DNA of 64,000 nucleotides from Mucilaginibacter agri (GCF_009928685.1 NZ_WWEO01000041.1:496001-560000), one strand, 5' to 3'. Shown: positions 26,313 to 34,771, counted from the stretch's first letter. The notes: a model not told the origin generated them from the letters alone. Translations and numbers: made by a program.

Positions 26313-27863
26313 TTGGTAAAAGAATTAATTATCGATTCATCCCCAAACGGGGCTACTATTGCCTTATTACAGGATAAACAACTCGTAGAACTTCATAAAG
26401 AGCAAGCCAGCAATAATTATACTGTTGGTGATATATATCTCGGGCGGATCAAAAAGATTATGCCGGGGCTTAATGCTGCCTTTGTGGATGTAGGCTACGA
26501 GAAGGATGCTTTTTTGCATTACCTTGATCTGGGCCCACAGGTACAAAGCTTATTAAAACTAACCAAGCAGGTACGCGGAGGTAGTTATCAGGCTAAATTG
26601 CTTGATAATTTTAAAGCCGAAGCCGACATCAGCAAATCGGGTAAAATATCCGAAGTGGTTACTAAAAATCAGCTTATACCGGTACAGATCGCTAAGGAGC
26701 CAATTTCAACCAAAGGCCCCCGCCTCAGTTCCGACCTGTCTATAGCTGGCCGGTATGTGGTGTTGGTGCCCTTCTCAGAGGCTATTTCTATCTCTAAAAA
26801 GATAAAAAGCAATACTGAGCGTACGCGGTTGCGCAAAATTGTAGAAAGTATTAAGCCAAAGAATTTTGGCGTAATTATCCGTACAGTTTCTGAAGATAAA
26901 GGCGTAGTAGAATTGCAAAAGGACCTGCTCGATTTAGTATCGAAGTGGGAAACTTTTATTACAAGGCTGCCGGCAACGGAACCTTCTAAGAAGATCTTAG
27001 GCGAGATCGATCGTACATCAACGCTATTGAGGGATATTTTAAATCCCGATTTTCAGCATATTTATGTAAACGATAGTTCGATATACGAGGAAGTGCGCTC
27101 TTATGTGCGCGACATCTCACCCGATCTGGAGAACATTGTTAGGTTACACAAGCACAAGGAACCCATTTTTGAACACTATGGTGTTGAGAAACAGATTAAA
27201 TCTGCCTTTGGTAAAACTGTAAACCTGGCTGGTGGTGCTTATTTAGTTATTGAGCACACCGAAGCATTGCACGTTATCGACGTAAACAGCGGTAACCGTA
27301 CAGCCAATAAAGAAAACCAGGAGGAAAACGCTTTCCAGGTTAATAAAGAAGCCGCACGCGAAATTGCCCGCCAGCTTAGGCTGCGCGATATGGGCGGTAT
27401 TGTGGTGATTGACTTTATTGACATGCACAAGCCAACAAATCGTAAAGATTTGTTCGACTACCTGCGCAACGAAATGGCGCACGACCGTGCAAAGCACACT
27501 ATTTTGCCGCCAAGTAAATTTGGGTTGGTACAGATCACCAGGCAACGCGTTCGCCCGGAGATGAACATTGTAACCAGCGAAGTTTGTCCGGCATGCCATG
27601 GCACAGGCGTAATCAGGCCAAGTATTTTGCTGCTGGATGATATTGAAACTAATTTCAATTACATACTGGTTGAGCAAAACGAGAAAAGCATTACATTATG
27701 TGTGCACCCTTACATTGAGGCATACATTAAAAAAGGAATTTTTACCCGCCAGATTAAATGGTATTTTAAATATGGCCAGTGGATAAAGGTGAAGAGTAAT
27801 CCCGCCTACCAGATCACGGAGTTCCATTTCTTCAACACGAAAGACGAAGAAATTAAGTTATAA
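26313..27863 (+). CDS. rng: Ribonuclease G/E family endoribonuclease, TTG start
   Basis: The 516-residue protein starts (M)VKELIIDSSPNGATIALL. The S1 domain (about 38-120) opens with VGDIYLGRIKKIMPGLNAAFVD. The RNase E/G catalytic core has metal Asp D323 in HVIDVNSGNRT and a second in VVIDFIDM, then the zinc-link cysteines CPACHGTG. The start is TTG at 26313: no in-frame ATG fits, and GGAG at 26303-26306 is well placed. RNase G processes 16S rRNA 5' ends and degrades mRNA, which fits its place near a ribosomal-type gene. Confidence 0.95.
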   Translation: MVKELIIDSSPNGATIALLQDKQLVELHKEQASNNYTVGDIYLGRIKKIMPGLNAAFVDVGYEKDAFLHYLDLGPQVQSLLKLTKQVRGGSYQAKLLDNFKAEADISKSGKISEVVTKNQLIPVQIAKEPISTKGPRLSSDLSIAGRYVVLVPFSEAISISKKIKSNTERTRLRKIVESIKPKNFGVIIRTVSEDKGVVELQKDLLDLVSKWETFITRLPATEPSKKILGEIDRTSTLLRDILNPDFQHIYVNDSSIYEEVRSYVRDISPDLENIVRLHKHKEPIFEHYGVEKQIKSAFGKTVNLAGGAYLVIEHTEALHVIDVNSGNRTANKENQEENAFQVNKEAAREIARQLRLRDMGGIVVIDFIDMHKPTNRKDLFDYLRNEMAHDRAKHTILPPSKFGLVQITRQRVRPEMNIVTSEVCPACHGTGVIRPSILLLDDIETNFNYILVEQNEKSITLCVHPYIEAYIKKGIFTRQIKWYFKYGQWIKVKSNPAYQITEFHFFNTKDEEIKL

Positions 27864-27897
27864 TTTGTTGATTCTGGCATTTGCCGATGAGATAATA

Positions 27898-27932
27898 GAA
27901 AGAGGCTGATAGTGATATCGGCCTCTTTTGTT
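27898..27932 (+). terminator. Terminator of rng
   Basis: AAAGAGGC and GGCCTCTTTT arms with a T-rich tail, 35 nt after the rng stop. The remaining spacer to 28081 shows nothing recognisable. Confidence 0.75.
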
Positions 27933-28081
27933 TTGTATATATTCGATTTTCGTGGTATTATTCAATTATATTACTTCACCAGGGTGTAATTAAATCCTGT
28001 TTAGTTAAATCTTTATCTGTAATGCGCAATCCAAAGCCTGGAAAATTTGTTTTGTATCCATTATTTGATTGATATTAGAAT

Positions 28082-29038
28082 ATGAAAAATACAAGCTTAG
28101 CAATAGGGATTGATGTGGGTGGTACAAATACTAAATATGGTATTGTAAATCACCGGGGAGATATTTTGGAAGAAGGTGAAATGAAGACCGCCGAATTCCC
28201 AACCATCGAATCCTTTGTCGACGGCTTGTACGATCACTTGAAGTCTATATTGGATAAATACAACAAGGATTGCAACATTAAAGGTATCGGCATTGGTGCA
28301 CCCAATGGCAATCATTTTACCGGCTGTATCGAAAATGCAACCAATCTGCACTGGAAAGGTATAGTACCTATTGCCAAGTTGGTTGGTGAGAAATTTAAGC
28401 TTCCTTGCGTTTTAAATAATGACGCCAAGGCGGCGGCACTTGGCGAACTTAACTTCGGCGCAGCCAAGGGCATGAAAGATTTTATTATGATAACCCTTGG
28501 CACTGGCGTCGGCAGCGGTATTGTGGTTAACGGCGGCCTATTGTACGGCGATAAAGGTAATGCAGGCGAGCTCGGGCATACGATAATCCGTCCGGGTGGC
28601 CGTCTTCATTGGTCTACCGGGTTAAAAGGCACGCTTGAATCTTATTGTTCCGCTACCGGTATAGCCATTACGGCGGTAGAAATGAAAAAGGATTCGAAAG
28701 AAGATACCCTGCTTAAAAATTACGACGACAAGGACATTACCTCAAAAGTGGTTTACGAATGTGCTACCAAAGGCGATGCACTGGCCAAAAAGGTTTATGA
28801 ATTTACGGGGCAAATTTTGGGGGAAGCTCTATCTAACTTTGTAATGTTTTCGTCGCCCGAAGCTATTATACTTTTTGGCGGTGTAATACAAGCTGGCGAT
28901 TTGCTGATGGCTCCGACTAAAAAGGCAATGGAAGAGCATTTACTGATAACGTTTAAGGGGCAAGTCCAACTATTGTTTAGCGAACTGCGCTTTGCAGACG
29001 CCGCTATATTAGGGGCCAGCAGTTTGGTTTGGGGATAA
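28082..29038 (+). CDS. ROK-family sugar kinase lacking the zinc-cysteine motif
   Basis: The 318-residue protein has the N-terminal ATP-binding loop GIDVGGTNTKYGIV, the sugar site LNNDAKAAALGE, the second phosphate loop MITLGTGVGSGIV and GELGHTII with the zinc His. The normal ROK signature CxCGxxGCxE is replaced by WSTGLKGTLE, so all three cysteines are gone although E and the flanking SATG remain. It is probably a glucose or other hexose kinase that does without, or binds metal differently. The gene is followed 10 nt later by the racemase gene. Confidence 0.88.
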   Translation: MKNTSLAIGIDVGGTNTKYGIVNHRGDILEEGEMKTAEFPTIESFVDGLYDHLKSILDKYNKDCNIKGIGIGAPNGNHFTGCIENATNLHWKGIVPIAKLVGEKFKLPCVLNNDAKAAALGELNFGAAKGMKDFIMITLGTGVGSGIVVNGGLLYGDKGNAGELGHTIIRPGGRLHWSTGLKGTLESYCSATGIAITAVEMKKDSKEDTLLKNYDDKDITSKVVYECATKGDALAKKVYEFTGQILGEALSNFVMFSSPEAIILFGGVIQAGDLLMAPTKKAMEEHLLITFKGQVQLLFSELRFADAAILGASSLVWG

Positions 29039-29048
29039 TTATAAACAC

Positions 29049-29747
29049 GTGCACAAAAAAATTGGAATTATCGGCGGCCTAAGCCCCGAATCAACCGTAT
29101 CATATTACCTGTATATCACTCGCAAATATGTGGAGCTGTTTGGCGATTACTCATACCCCGAAATACTGGTCTACAGCGTGAATCTGGAAGACTACCACAC
29201 CTGGCGGGATGAGAACCGCTGGGATAAGATAGAAGATGATATGGTACGCATTGCAGATTTGCTTAAGAATTCCGGAGCTGATTTGGGGCTTATAGCCACT
29301 AATACCATGCACAAGGTTTTCAACGGGGTTCAAAGTAGAACTAATTTAGCACTGATTCATATTATGCAACCGACTATTGAAGAGATAAAGAAGTCGGGAA
29401 TCAAAACTATTGGGCTTCTGGGAACACGTTTCACCATGGCTGAAAGCTTTTATAAAAACGAATTGTTAGCGAATGGGCTTAATCCGCTTGTGCCCGATGA
29501 AAGCCAACAAGCTATTGTTCATCAGATTATTGTAGATGAATTGGTGCGGGGTGTGTGTAAGGAGGAGTCTAAGAAACAATATCTACAGATTATCGATGAG
29601 CTGGTTGCTCGTGGTGCAGAGGGCGTCATTTTAGGATGTACAGAGATTCCGTTATTGATCGGCCAAAAAGATTGTAGCGTTCCGGTATTCGATACAGCTA
29701 TTTTGCATGCTGAGGCAGCTTTGCAACAAGCTGTTTCGGAGGCTTAA
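29049..29747 (+). CDS. Aspartate/glutamate racemase family, YgeA-like
   Basis: The 232-residue protein starts at GTG and opens GIIGGLSPEST. The first catalytic position is T84 (IATNTMHK), where most racemases have Cys, and the second is C197 (VILGCTEIPLL). This Thr/Cys pair is the arrangement of broad-specificity amino-acid racemases like E. coli YgeA. It probably interconverts L- and D- forms of amino acids such as homoserine. It is closely spaced after the ROK kinase, so the two may be co-transcribed, but no shared pathway is evident. Confidence 0.85.
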   Translation: MHKKIGIIGGLSPESTVSYYLYITRKYVELFGDYSYPEILVYSVNLEDYHTWRDENRWDKIEDDMVRIADLLKNSGADLGLIATNTMHKVFNGVQSRTNLALIHIMQPTIEEIKKSGIKTIGLLGTRFTMAESFYKNELLANGLNPLVPDESQQAIVHQIIVDELVRGVCKEESKKQYLQIIDELVARGAEGVILGCTEIPLLIGQKDCSVPVFDTAILHAEAALQQAVSEA

Positions 29748-29772
29748 GTTTCAGCCCAAAACAAAAACATAG

Positions 29773-29809
29773 CATATCTTCTTTATCAAATTAAAATAAA
29801 GAAGATATG
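29773..29809 (+). promoter_or_regulatory. Perfect 14-bp hairpin covering the ferritin start codon
   Basis: CATATCTTCTTTAT (29773-29786) and ATAAAGAAGATATG (29796-29809) are exact reverse complements around a 9-nt loop. The last three bases of the right arm are the ATG of the encapsulated-ferritin gene. As RNA it would bury the start codon; as DNA it could be an operator. Confidence 0.7.
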
Positions 29810-30124
29810 TCATTTGACCAGTACCACGAACCACCAGAAGAACTATCGGCAGAGACCCGCACCTTTGCCCGTATGATCACCTCACTTTGCGAAGAGGCCG
29901 AAGCCATTAGCTGGTACGAGCAACGCATTGCCGTAGAAAAAGATAAAGACGCCAAAGCCATTATGCAAAACGCCCAGCAGGAAGAGTTTAAACACTTTGG
30001 CATGGACCTCGAGTTCCTGCTTCGCAAAAAAGATGTCTGGCGCACTACCCTTAAAGCCATCTTATTTAAAAAAGGCGACATTGTAGAGTTGGGCACTAAA
30101 GGCGAAGAAGCGGCTGAAGAATAG
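29807..30124 (+). CDS. Encapsulated-ferritin (EncFtn) family protein without targeting peptide
   Basis: The 105-residue protein has two helices with the EncFtn iron ligands: E30 in CEEAEAISWYEQR, and E60 with H63 in QEEFKHF. Tyr and Trp beside the first ligand are also conserved in this family. EncFtn monomers assemble into a ring and oxidise Fe(II) at dimer interfaces. Normally the protein is loaded into an encapsulin shell by a C-terminal peptide. Here the protein ends LGTKGEEAAEE, with no LGIGSLR-type peptide, and no encapsulin gene lies on either side. A sequestering hairpin covers its start codon. The family call rests on motif spacing I recognise. Confidence 0.82.
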   Translation: MSFDQYHEPPEELSAETRTFARMITSLCEEAEAISWYEQRIAVEKDKDAKAIMQNAQQEEFKHFGMDLEFLLRKKDVWRTTLKAILFKKGDIVELGTKGEEAAEE

Positions 30125-30238
30125 AGCTAGGCAGCATTGCCTGATTACGTATGGTGTGAGTTTTGTAATAATTTTTTAGGCTAACCTAAGGCTCAACCTA
30201 AAAGCACATCTTTGCACTCCATTTGATTGCACTTATAC

Positions 30239-31465
30239 ATGACCAGGCAACGCTACTTTTTTCTGATTCTCATACTGGGCTCATTAGCCACGCTGGGGCC
30301 GTTTTCTATAGATATGTACCTGCCGGGTTTCCCGGCTATTGCAAAATATCTGCATACCACTACGGCACAGGTATCACTATCATTAGCCAGTTTTTTTGTA
30401 GGTATCTCGGCCGGGCAGTTACTTTATGGCCCGTTGCTCGATCGCTTTGGCCGTAAAAAGCCATTATATATCGGCCTCACCTTATACATCATAGCATCGG
30501 TTTGTTGTTTGCTGGTTAAGAGCATCGAGGCGCTTATCATTTTGCGGTTTGTACAGGCTATAGGCAGTTGTGCAGCAGCAGTTGCCTCGGTGGCTATGGT
30601 GCGCGACTTGTTTCCGGCTAAGGACAACGCTAAAGTATTTGCCTTGTTGATGCTGGTGATCAGTGCTTCGCCTATGCTGGCGCCAACAATTGGTGGATAC
30701 GTAACTGCGGCGTTTGGCTGGCAGTGGGTATTTATTACCCTGGCCGCTATAGCTGCGCTAATGTTGATAGCGGTGATATTCAGTTTACCCGAAAGTTATA
30801 AACCCAACCCAGATTTTTCCTTAAAACCCAAGCCTATCATCCAAAGTTTTTTATCCGTAATTGCAGAGCCACAATTTTATACTTATGCCATATCGGGGGC
30901 CTTTGCCTTTTCAGGTTTGTTTGCCTATGTGTCGGGATCGCCATTGGTGTTTATGGATGTATTTAAGGTTAGTGGCACAACTTACGGTTGGATATTCGCC
31001 ATATTATCGGTAGGATTGATCGGCGCAGGGCAAGTGAACAACGTGCTGTTAAAGCGCTTTAAAAGCGAGCAGGTGGTGCCGGTTGCCATTGTTGCGCAGG
31101 TGATTATCTCCCTTGTGTTTTGTGCAGGGGCCGAAAGTGGCTTTTTCGGTATGTATGGCACCATAGTGATGATATTTTTATTTCTGTGCTGCGTTGGGCT
31201 TACCAACCCTAATGCGGCAGCTTTATCTATCGCACCATTTTCGCAAAATGCGGGTACGGCTTCGGCTTTGATGGGGGCTTTACAGTTGGGTATAGGGGCT
31301 TTGGCTTCAGCAGGGGTAAGTATGTTTAACAGCTATTCTGCTTTGCCCATGGCCGCCATTATGGGCATCACATCTATAATTGCAGCACTGGTTTTATTCA
31401 TTGGCCGCAGGAATATTAAGCATCATTTTGTGCCCGATGCGTCCGAAATGATGGCAGCGCACTAA
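30239..31465 (+). CDS. Bcr/CflA-type MFS drug exporter
   Basis: From the ATG at 30239 the protein has 408 residues; an upstream TTG would add four. It has about twelve membrane segments. The MFS motif A is between helices 2 and 3: GPLLDRFGRKKPLYIGL. FSIDMYLPGFP after helix 1 is typical of the Bcr/CflA family (DHA1), which exports bicyclomycin, chloramphenicol or other toxic compounds with proton antiport. The substrate is not readable. CATCTTTG just upstream (about 30207-30214) resembles a -7 promoter box. Confidence 0.9.
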   Translation: MTRQRYFFLILILGSLATLGPFSIDMYLPGFPAIAKYLHTTTAQVSLSLASFFVGISAGQLLYGPLLDRFGRKKPLYIGLTLYIIASVCCLLVKSIEALIILRFVQAIGSCAAAVASVAMVRDLFPAKDNAKVFALLMLVISASPMLAPTIGGYVTAAFGWQWVFITLAAIAALMLIAVIFSLPESYKPNPDFSLKPKPIIQSFLSVIAEPQFYTYAISGAFAFSGLFAYVSGSPLVFMDVFKVSGTTYGWIFAILSVGLIGAGQVNNVLLKRFKSEQVVPVAIVAQVIISLVFCAGAESGFFGMYGTIVMIFLFLCCVGLTNPNAAALSIAPFSQNAGTASALMGALQLGIGALASAGVSMFNSYSALPMAAIMGITSIIAALVLFIGRRNIKHHFVPDASEMMAAH

Positions 31466-31467
31466 GG

Positions 31468-31929
31468 CTACTTTAGCGCGTCGAAACTGTATTTGGCGTC
31501 GCTCCAAAACTCGTCGAGCGCGATGATGCGGGGTTTAAAAAACGAGATCAGTTTAGGCCAGTCGTTATTTTCGAACACGTTTACGGGACCGACATCTTTG
31601 GAGATACGGCTGATAGTTTTGCCATACTCATCGGTGGTGTGTAATTGCCATTCCCATTCTTCGCCAAGGTAACTGTGAAGGATATTTTTGAGTTCCAGAA
31701 ATTGCTCGAAGAACAGTTCCTGGATACCGGCATCGGGGTGTGTGATCTCGATACCAATGCTGGCCGAACGCTTATCGGCATGCATACGAAAGTACAGGTT
31801 CTTGATTCCGGTTTTATAATTTATCCAGTTAACCCTCATACCTTCGGCCGAAAGCTGGGGCGAAATATATTGCCCGAAAGCAGTCCAGAAAGCCTGTTTA
31901 AGTTGCGATGCCTGATCTTTAGAATACAT
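31468..31929 (-). CDS. DUF4268-like protein
   Basis: From the ATG at 31929 the protein has 153 residues and opens MYSKDQASQLKQAFWTAFG; an upstream GTG or ATG would add only a few weak residues. ADKRSASIGIEI and LEEFLELKN-type helices follow, and the C-terminus holds FEPNDW-like and LDEFW segments typical of DUF4268. Such proteins often relate to nuclease-like folds, but no function is known to me. It converges with the MFS gene with only 2 nt between stops. Confidence 0.7.
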   Translation of the reverse strand: MYSKDQASQLKQAFWTAFGQYISPQLSAEGMRVNWINYKTGIKNLYFRMHADKRSASIGIEITHPDAGIQELFFEQFLELKNILHSYLGEEWEWQLHTTDEYGKTISRISKDVGPVNVFENNDWPKLISFFKPRIIALDEFWSDAKYSFDALK

Positions 31930-32038
31930 GTATAGCCTTGTTCCTGGCTGCAAAAATCCGTAATTATTTCGAGGTTTTTAAGGTGGGAGATAACACCAAC
32001 TTTAGGCTGAGGTTTAAGGCGCTATTTTACGCCGCACA

Positions 32039-32188
32039 GTGGTGCATGGTGCAAAGTTCCACATGCACCACTGTGTTCCTACTTAAAAGTCATTTTTGTT
32101 TTTATGTTGTTGATTTATAAATTTTTACGATTTTCTTTGGCGTCCCCTAAAATAAAAATGCACCACTTTGTATGACTTTTAAGTCTTT
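32039..32188 (-). repeat. Copy B of the paired-half-site repeat, inverted
   Basis: 32039-32090 is the exact reverse complement of 3489-3540 over 52 nt. A second, degenerate half-site (TGCACCAC at 32159-32166 and ACTTTTAAGT at 32175-32184) matches the outer half-site of copy A. The flanks are not related. Confidence 0.85.
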
Positions 32189-32335
32189 TTCGCTGTCAAT
32201 GTCTCGCCAGCGGATGTTTGGAAGAGAATGCTATGGATGGGAAGGTTGGTGGCGACATCAGCCTTGCGTCAAATATCGTAATGCCGAATAGGACACACCC
32301 CATGAATGCTACTGCAAATTGCAATACCCTCGCTT

Positions 32336-32351
32336 CCCCTCTCGAGAGGGG
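32336..32351. repeat. 16-bp perfect GC palindrome, REP-like
   Basis: CCCCTCTCGAGAGGGG reads the same on both strands. It lies in a stretch containing GGACACACCCC and AGGGGTTTG, typical of dispersed intergenic repeats in this group. Confidence 0.6.
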
Positions 32352-32448
32352 AATTTTAGTGCCCCCAAGTTATCACAGACTTTAATTAGGGGTTTGTTCT
32401 GTAATTGTTGCCTTATCTCGATTCTTGATTCCCGATTCTTGGCTCTCT

Positions 32449-33051
32449 TCACACAATCATCGTTCTAAACGTCAAATTCACCCTTGGCGTACTCACCTTT
32501 TTAGTCTTGGGCAAGGCGTGTAGCCAATTAGTTTGGGTGCTGCCTTTCATAACCAACAAGCTCCCGTTGGCTAACATTACCTCTACAGGCTGTTTGCTGA
32601 CTTTATGTTTTAGCATAAATTTTCGCTCGGCTCCGAAGCTTAATGAGGCAATTGTGGTATTGCGTCCTAAAGAGCTTTCATCGTCGCTGTGCCAACTCAT
32701 ACCCTCGTCGCCGTTGTGATATAGATTTAGCAGGCAGGAGTTAAATACTGTGCCGGTAAGCCGCTCAACCATTATCTTTAGTTCTAAAAGTTCTTTAGTC
32801 CAAAGAAGTGCTTGCTTGGTAGTGTTAGAGTAAGTGTAGGCATAGTTGGCATTACCATACCAGGCCGCTTTACGTTTGGTAATAAAATGCTTTCCGAAAA
32901 TAATAGCCTCATCGTTTTTCCAGGCAATGGTGTCAAGCAATATCTGCAAATAACGGCTTGCCTCGGCAGGAGGCATAATGCGCCCATAGTAATTTACCTC
33001 GCCATCATAGGGCAATAAATTGTTATTAGTTGCGGTATTAAAGAGGTCCAT
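32449..33051 (-). CDS. alkB: AlkB-family alpha-ketoglutarate-dependent DNA repair dioxygenase
   Basis: The 200-residue protein has the 2-oxoglutarate/Fe(II) triad H121-x-D123 (WHSDDE) and H178 (WLHALPKT), with R190 and R196 placed to bind 2-oxoglutarate (STPRVNLTFR). NLYHNGDEGM is the strand before the triad in bacterial AlkB. AlkB removes methyl groups from 1-methyladenine and 3-methylcytosine. Its ATG overlaps the upstream stop by one base (TGATG), so it is translationally coupled to the oxygenase and belongs to the alkylation-repair operon. Confidence 0.93.
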   Translation of the reverse strand: MDLFNTATNNNLLPYDGEVNYYGRIMPPAEASRYLQILLDTIAWKNDEAIIFGKHFITKRKAAWYGNANYAYTYSNTTKQALLWTKELLELKIMVERLTGTVFNSCLLNLYHNGDEGMSWHSDDESSLGRNTTIASLSFGAERKFMLKHKVSKQPVEVMLANGSLLVMKGSTQTNWLHALPKTKKVSTPRVNLTFRTMIV

Positions 33052-33764
33052 CAGCTTAACGCATCGTGAAAAATAATTCCTAAGGTATGGCGTTCGCCGG
33101 TATGAAGCTCGCTTACACCGTGTTTCATATTTACGCGATAGTAACCCTTACTGCCTTTAACCGGGCGAAAGTTAGTAGTAAATATCAATATGTCGCCGCG
33201 CTTTGGTTTTAGCACAATAGCTTTAGATTGAGCCCTCGGTATCTGCTCTGTCAGTACAAATTCGCCGCCGGTGTAGTCGCCACCGGGTTCGTTTAAAAAA
33301 AGGACTAGCTGCATGGGGAAGTAGATATCGCCATACAGGTCCTGGTGCAAGGTATTAAACCCTCCCTCATGATATTTTAATATCAAAACAGTGGGTTTGG
33401 TTTGTCCGGCTTCGTGGCATTGTGCTTTTAGCTCGTGATGTTGCAGCGGAAACGTTTTGTCAATATTTAGCACCTGCATCCAAAGGTTGGCTACCTTGGC
33501 CAGGTGCGGGTAAACGGTTTCGCGGATCTGGGTTATCAGGTCGGGCAGCGGGTAATTAAAATATTTGTACTCGCCTATGCCGAAGCGGTAACGTTCCATA
33601 ACAACGGTTTTACGGTAGTTATCAGGTGCGTTGTAGCCTGCAATCAGGTCTTCACACTCGGTTGGGGTAAGTATATCTTTTAGTATGGCGTAGCCTTTAT
33701 TATTGAGGCTACTGCTTGCATCGGCCCAGTCTTTTTCCTGTAACCTTTGGATTATGTTGTTCAT
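33051..33764 (-). CDS. 2OG-Fe(II) oxygenase in alkylation-repair operon
   Basis: From the ATG at 33764 the protein has 237 residues; an upstream ATG at 33830 would add 22 unlike residues. The triad is H140-x-D142 (NTLHQDLYGD) and H215, with R225 for 2-oxoglutarate. YFPMQLVLFLNEP and GGEFVLTEQ are prolyl-hydroxylase-like strands. Its substrate is unknown. Because it sits between an AraC-Ogt fusion and AlkB, I infer a role in alkylation damage or its signalling. Confidence 0.85.
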   Translation of the reverse strand: MNNIIQRLQEKDWADASSSLNNKGYAILKDILTPTECEDLIAGYNAPDNYRKTVVMERYRFGIGEYKYFNYPLPDLITQIRETVYPHLAKVANLWMQVLNIDKTFPLQHHELKAQCHEAGQTKPTVLILKYHEGGFNTLHQDLYGDIYFPMQLVLFLNEPGGDYTGGEFVLTEQIPRAQSKAIVLKPKRGDILIFTTNFRPVKGSKGYYRVNMKHGVSELHTGERHTLGIIFHDALS

Positions 33765-33832
33765 GTGGTAAGTTTTTTTGATTTGCCTGTGGTTGGCAGG
33801 ATACGATGATAGGTATTCGAGAGATTTCAATT

Positions 33833-33848
33833 CCCTCCCAAGGGAGGG
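33833..33848. repeat. 16-bp palindrome, inverted match to 755-770
   Basis: CCCTCCCAAGGGAGGG is the reverse complement of the core at 755-770. It is followed by GCTCTGAATGACA, which resembles the ends of the TGTCATTC family. Confidence 0.65.
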
Positions 33849-33922
33849 AATCGCACTTTCCCTTTGCCGCTCTGAATGACAATTGAATTTTGGCTTTTTT
33901 CTGTTTGATTCTCACCAACCAT

Positions 33923-34771
33923 TTACATCGTCAGTGCCCTGGCTGCTTCCCAGCCTATCATAGCATTCTTACGGCCGTTGCCCCAATGGTATTGGCCAAT
34001 CTCGCCCGTTGATTTAATTACCCGGTGGCAGGGGATCAGGAAAGCAACCGGGTTATCGCCCACGGCCGAACCCACAGCGCGGTAAGCGTTAGGATTCTGC
34101 AATTCGCCGGCTATGTTACCATAAGTGGTTAAGCCGCCGATAGGTACTTTAAGTAAGGTTTCCCATACTTTTATCTGGAATGGTGTGCCTTTGAGGTGCA
34201 GTTTTATTTCGTTCAGCTTGCTCCAATCCTGCGTAAAAATAAAGATGGCGTTTTGTTGTATCTGGTCTAATACCTGGTGATACGTGGCATTTGGGAATCT
34301 GTTTTGTAATTGGGCAAAAGCTTCAGGATAGCTCCCATCGGCAAAAGCCATATAACAGATGCCTTTGTCTGTTGAGGCCACCAGCAGGGTACCGAACGGG
34401 CTTTCGGCAAAACTGTAGTTGATGTTCAATTGTTCGCCGCCGTTCTTGTATTCGCCCGGTGTCATACCTTCTATTTTCATAAACAGATCGTGTAGGCGGC
34501 CTGTGCCCGATAGGCCGGTTTCATAAGCAGTTTCAAAAAGTGATGCCTGTTTATCTTTCAAAATACCCTTGGCATGTTCTACGCTTATGTATTGCAAAAA
34601 CTGCTTGGGAGTTACGCCCGCCCAGTCTTTAAACATGCGCTGAAAGTGGAACGGACTGAGATGAACGTGTTCGGCGGCCTCCTCTAAAGTGGGCTGGCGT
34701 TTATAGTTGAGCCTGAAAAATTCAATGGCTTCGGCTATGCGGTTATAATCAAGTTCTTGCTGCGTTTCCAT
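33923..34771 (-). CDS. AraC-type regulator fused to O6-alkylguanine-DNA methyltransferase (Ada-like)
   Basis: The 282-residue protein has an AraC helix-turn-helix part first (about 8-110: PTLEEAAEHVHLSPFHFQRM and TPGEYKNGG). A methyltransferase domain (about 120-282) follows, with nucleophile C248 in IPCHRVI and GGLTTYGNIA. The zinc-cysteine phosphotriester sensor that opens E. coli Ada is missing. The protein can still repair O6-methylguanine. It may regulate the two oxygenase genes that follow on the same strand. Confidence 0.93.
   Translation of the reverse strand: METQQELDYNRIAEAIEFFRLNYKRQPTLEEAAEHVHLSPFHFQRMFKDWAGVTPKQFLQYISVEHAKGILKDKQASLFETAYETGLSGTGRLHDLFMKIEGMTPGEYKNGGEQLNINYSFAESPFGTLLVASTDKGICYMAFADGSYPEAFAQLQNRFPNATYHQVLDQIQQNAIFIFTQDWSKLNEIKLHLKGTPFQIKVWETLLKVPIGGLTTYGNIAGELQNPNAYRAVGSAVGDNPVAFLIPCHRVIKSTGEIGQYHWGNGRKNAMIGWEAARALTM

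Larger units (their letters stand above)
31930..32448. other. Intergenic region with copy B of the repeat and REP-like palindrome
   Basis: Some 519 nt without a supported gene. It holds the inverted copy of the 52-nt element (32039-32188) and a GC palindrome at 32336-32351 with its flanks. The frame at 31938-32120 is a chance frame. Confidence 0.55.
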
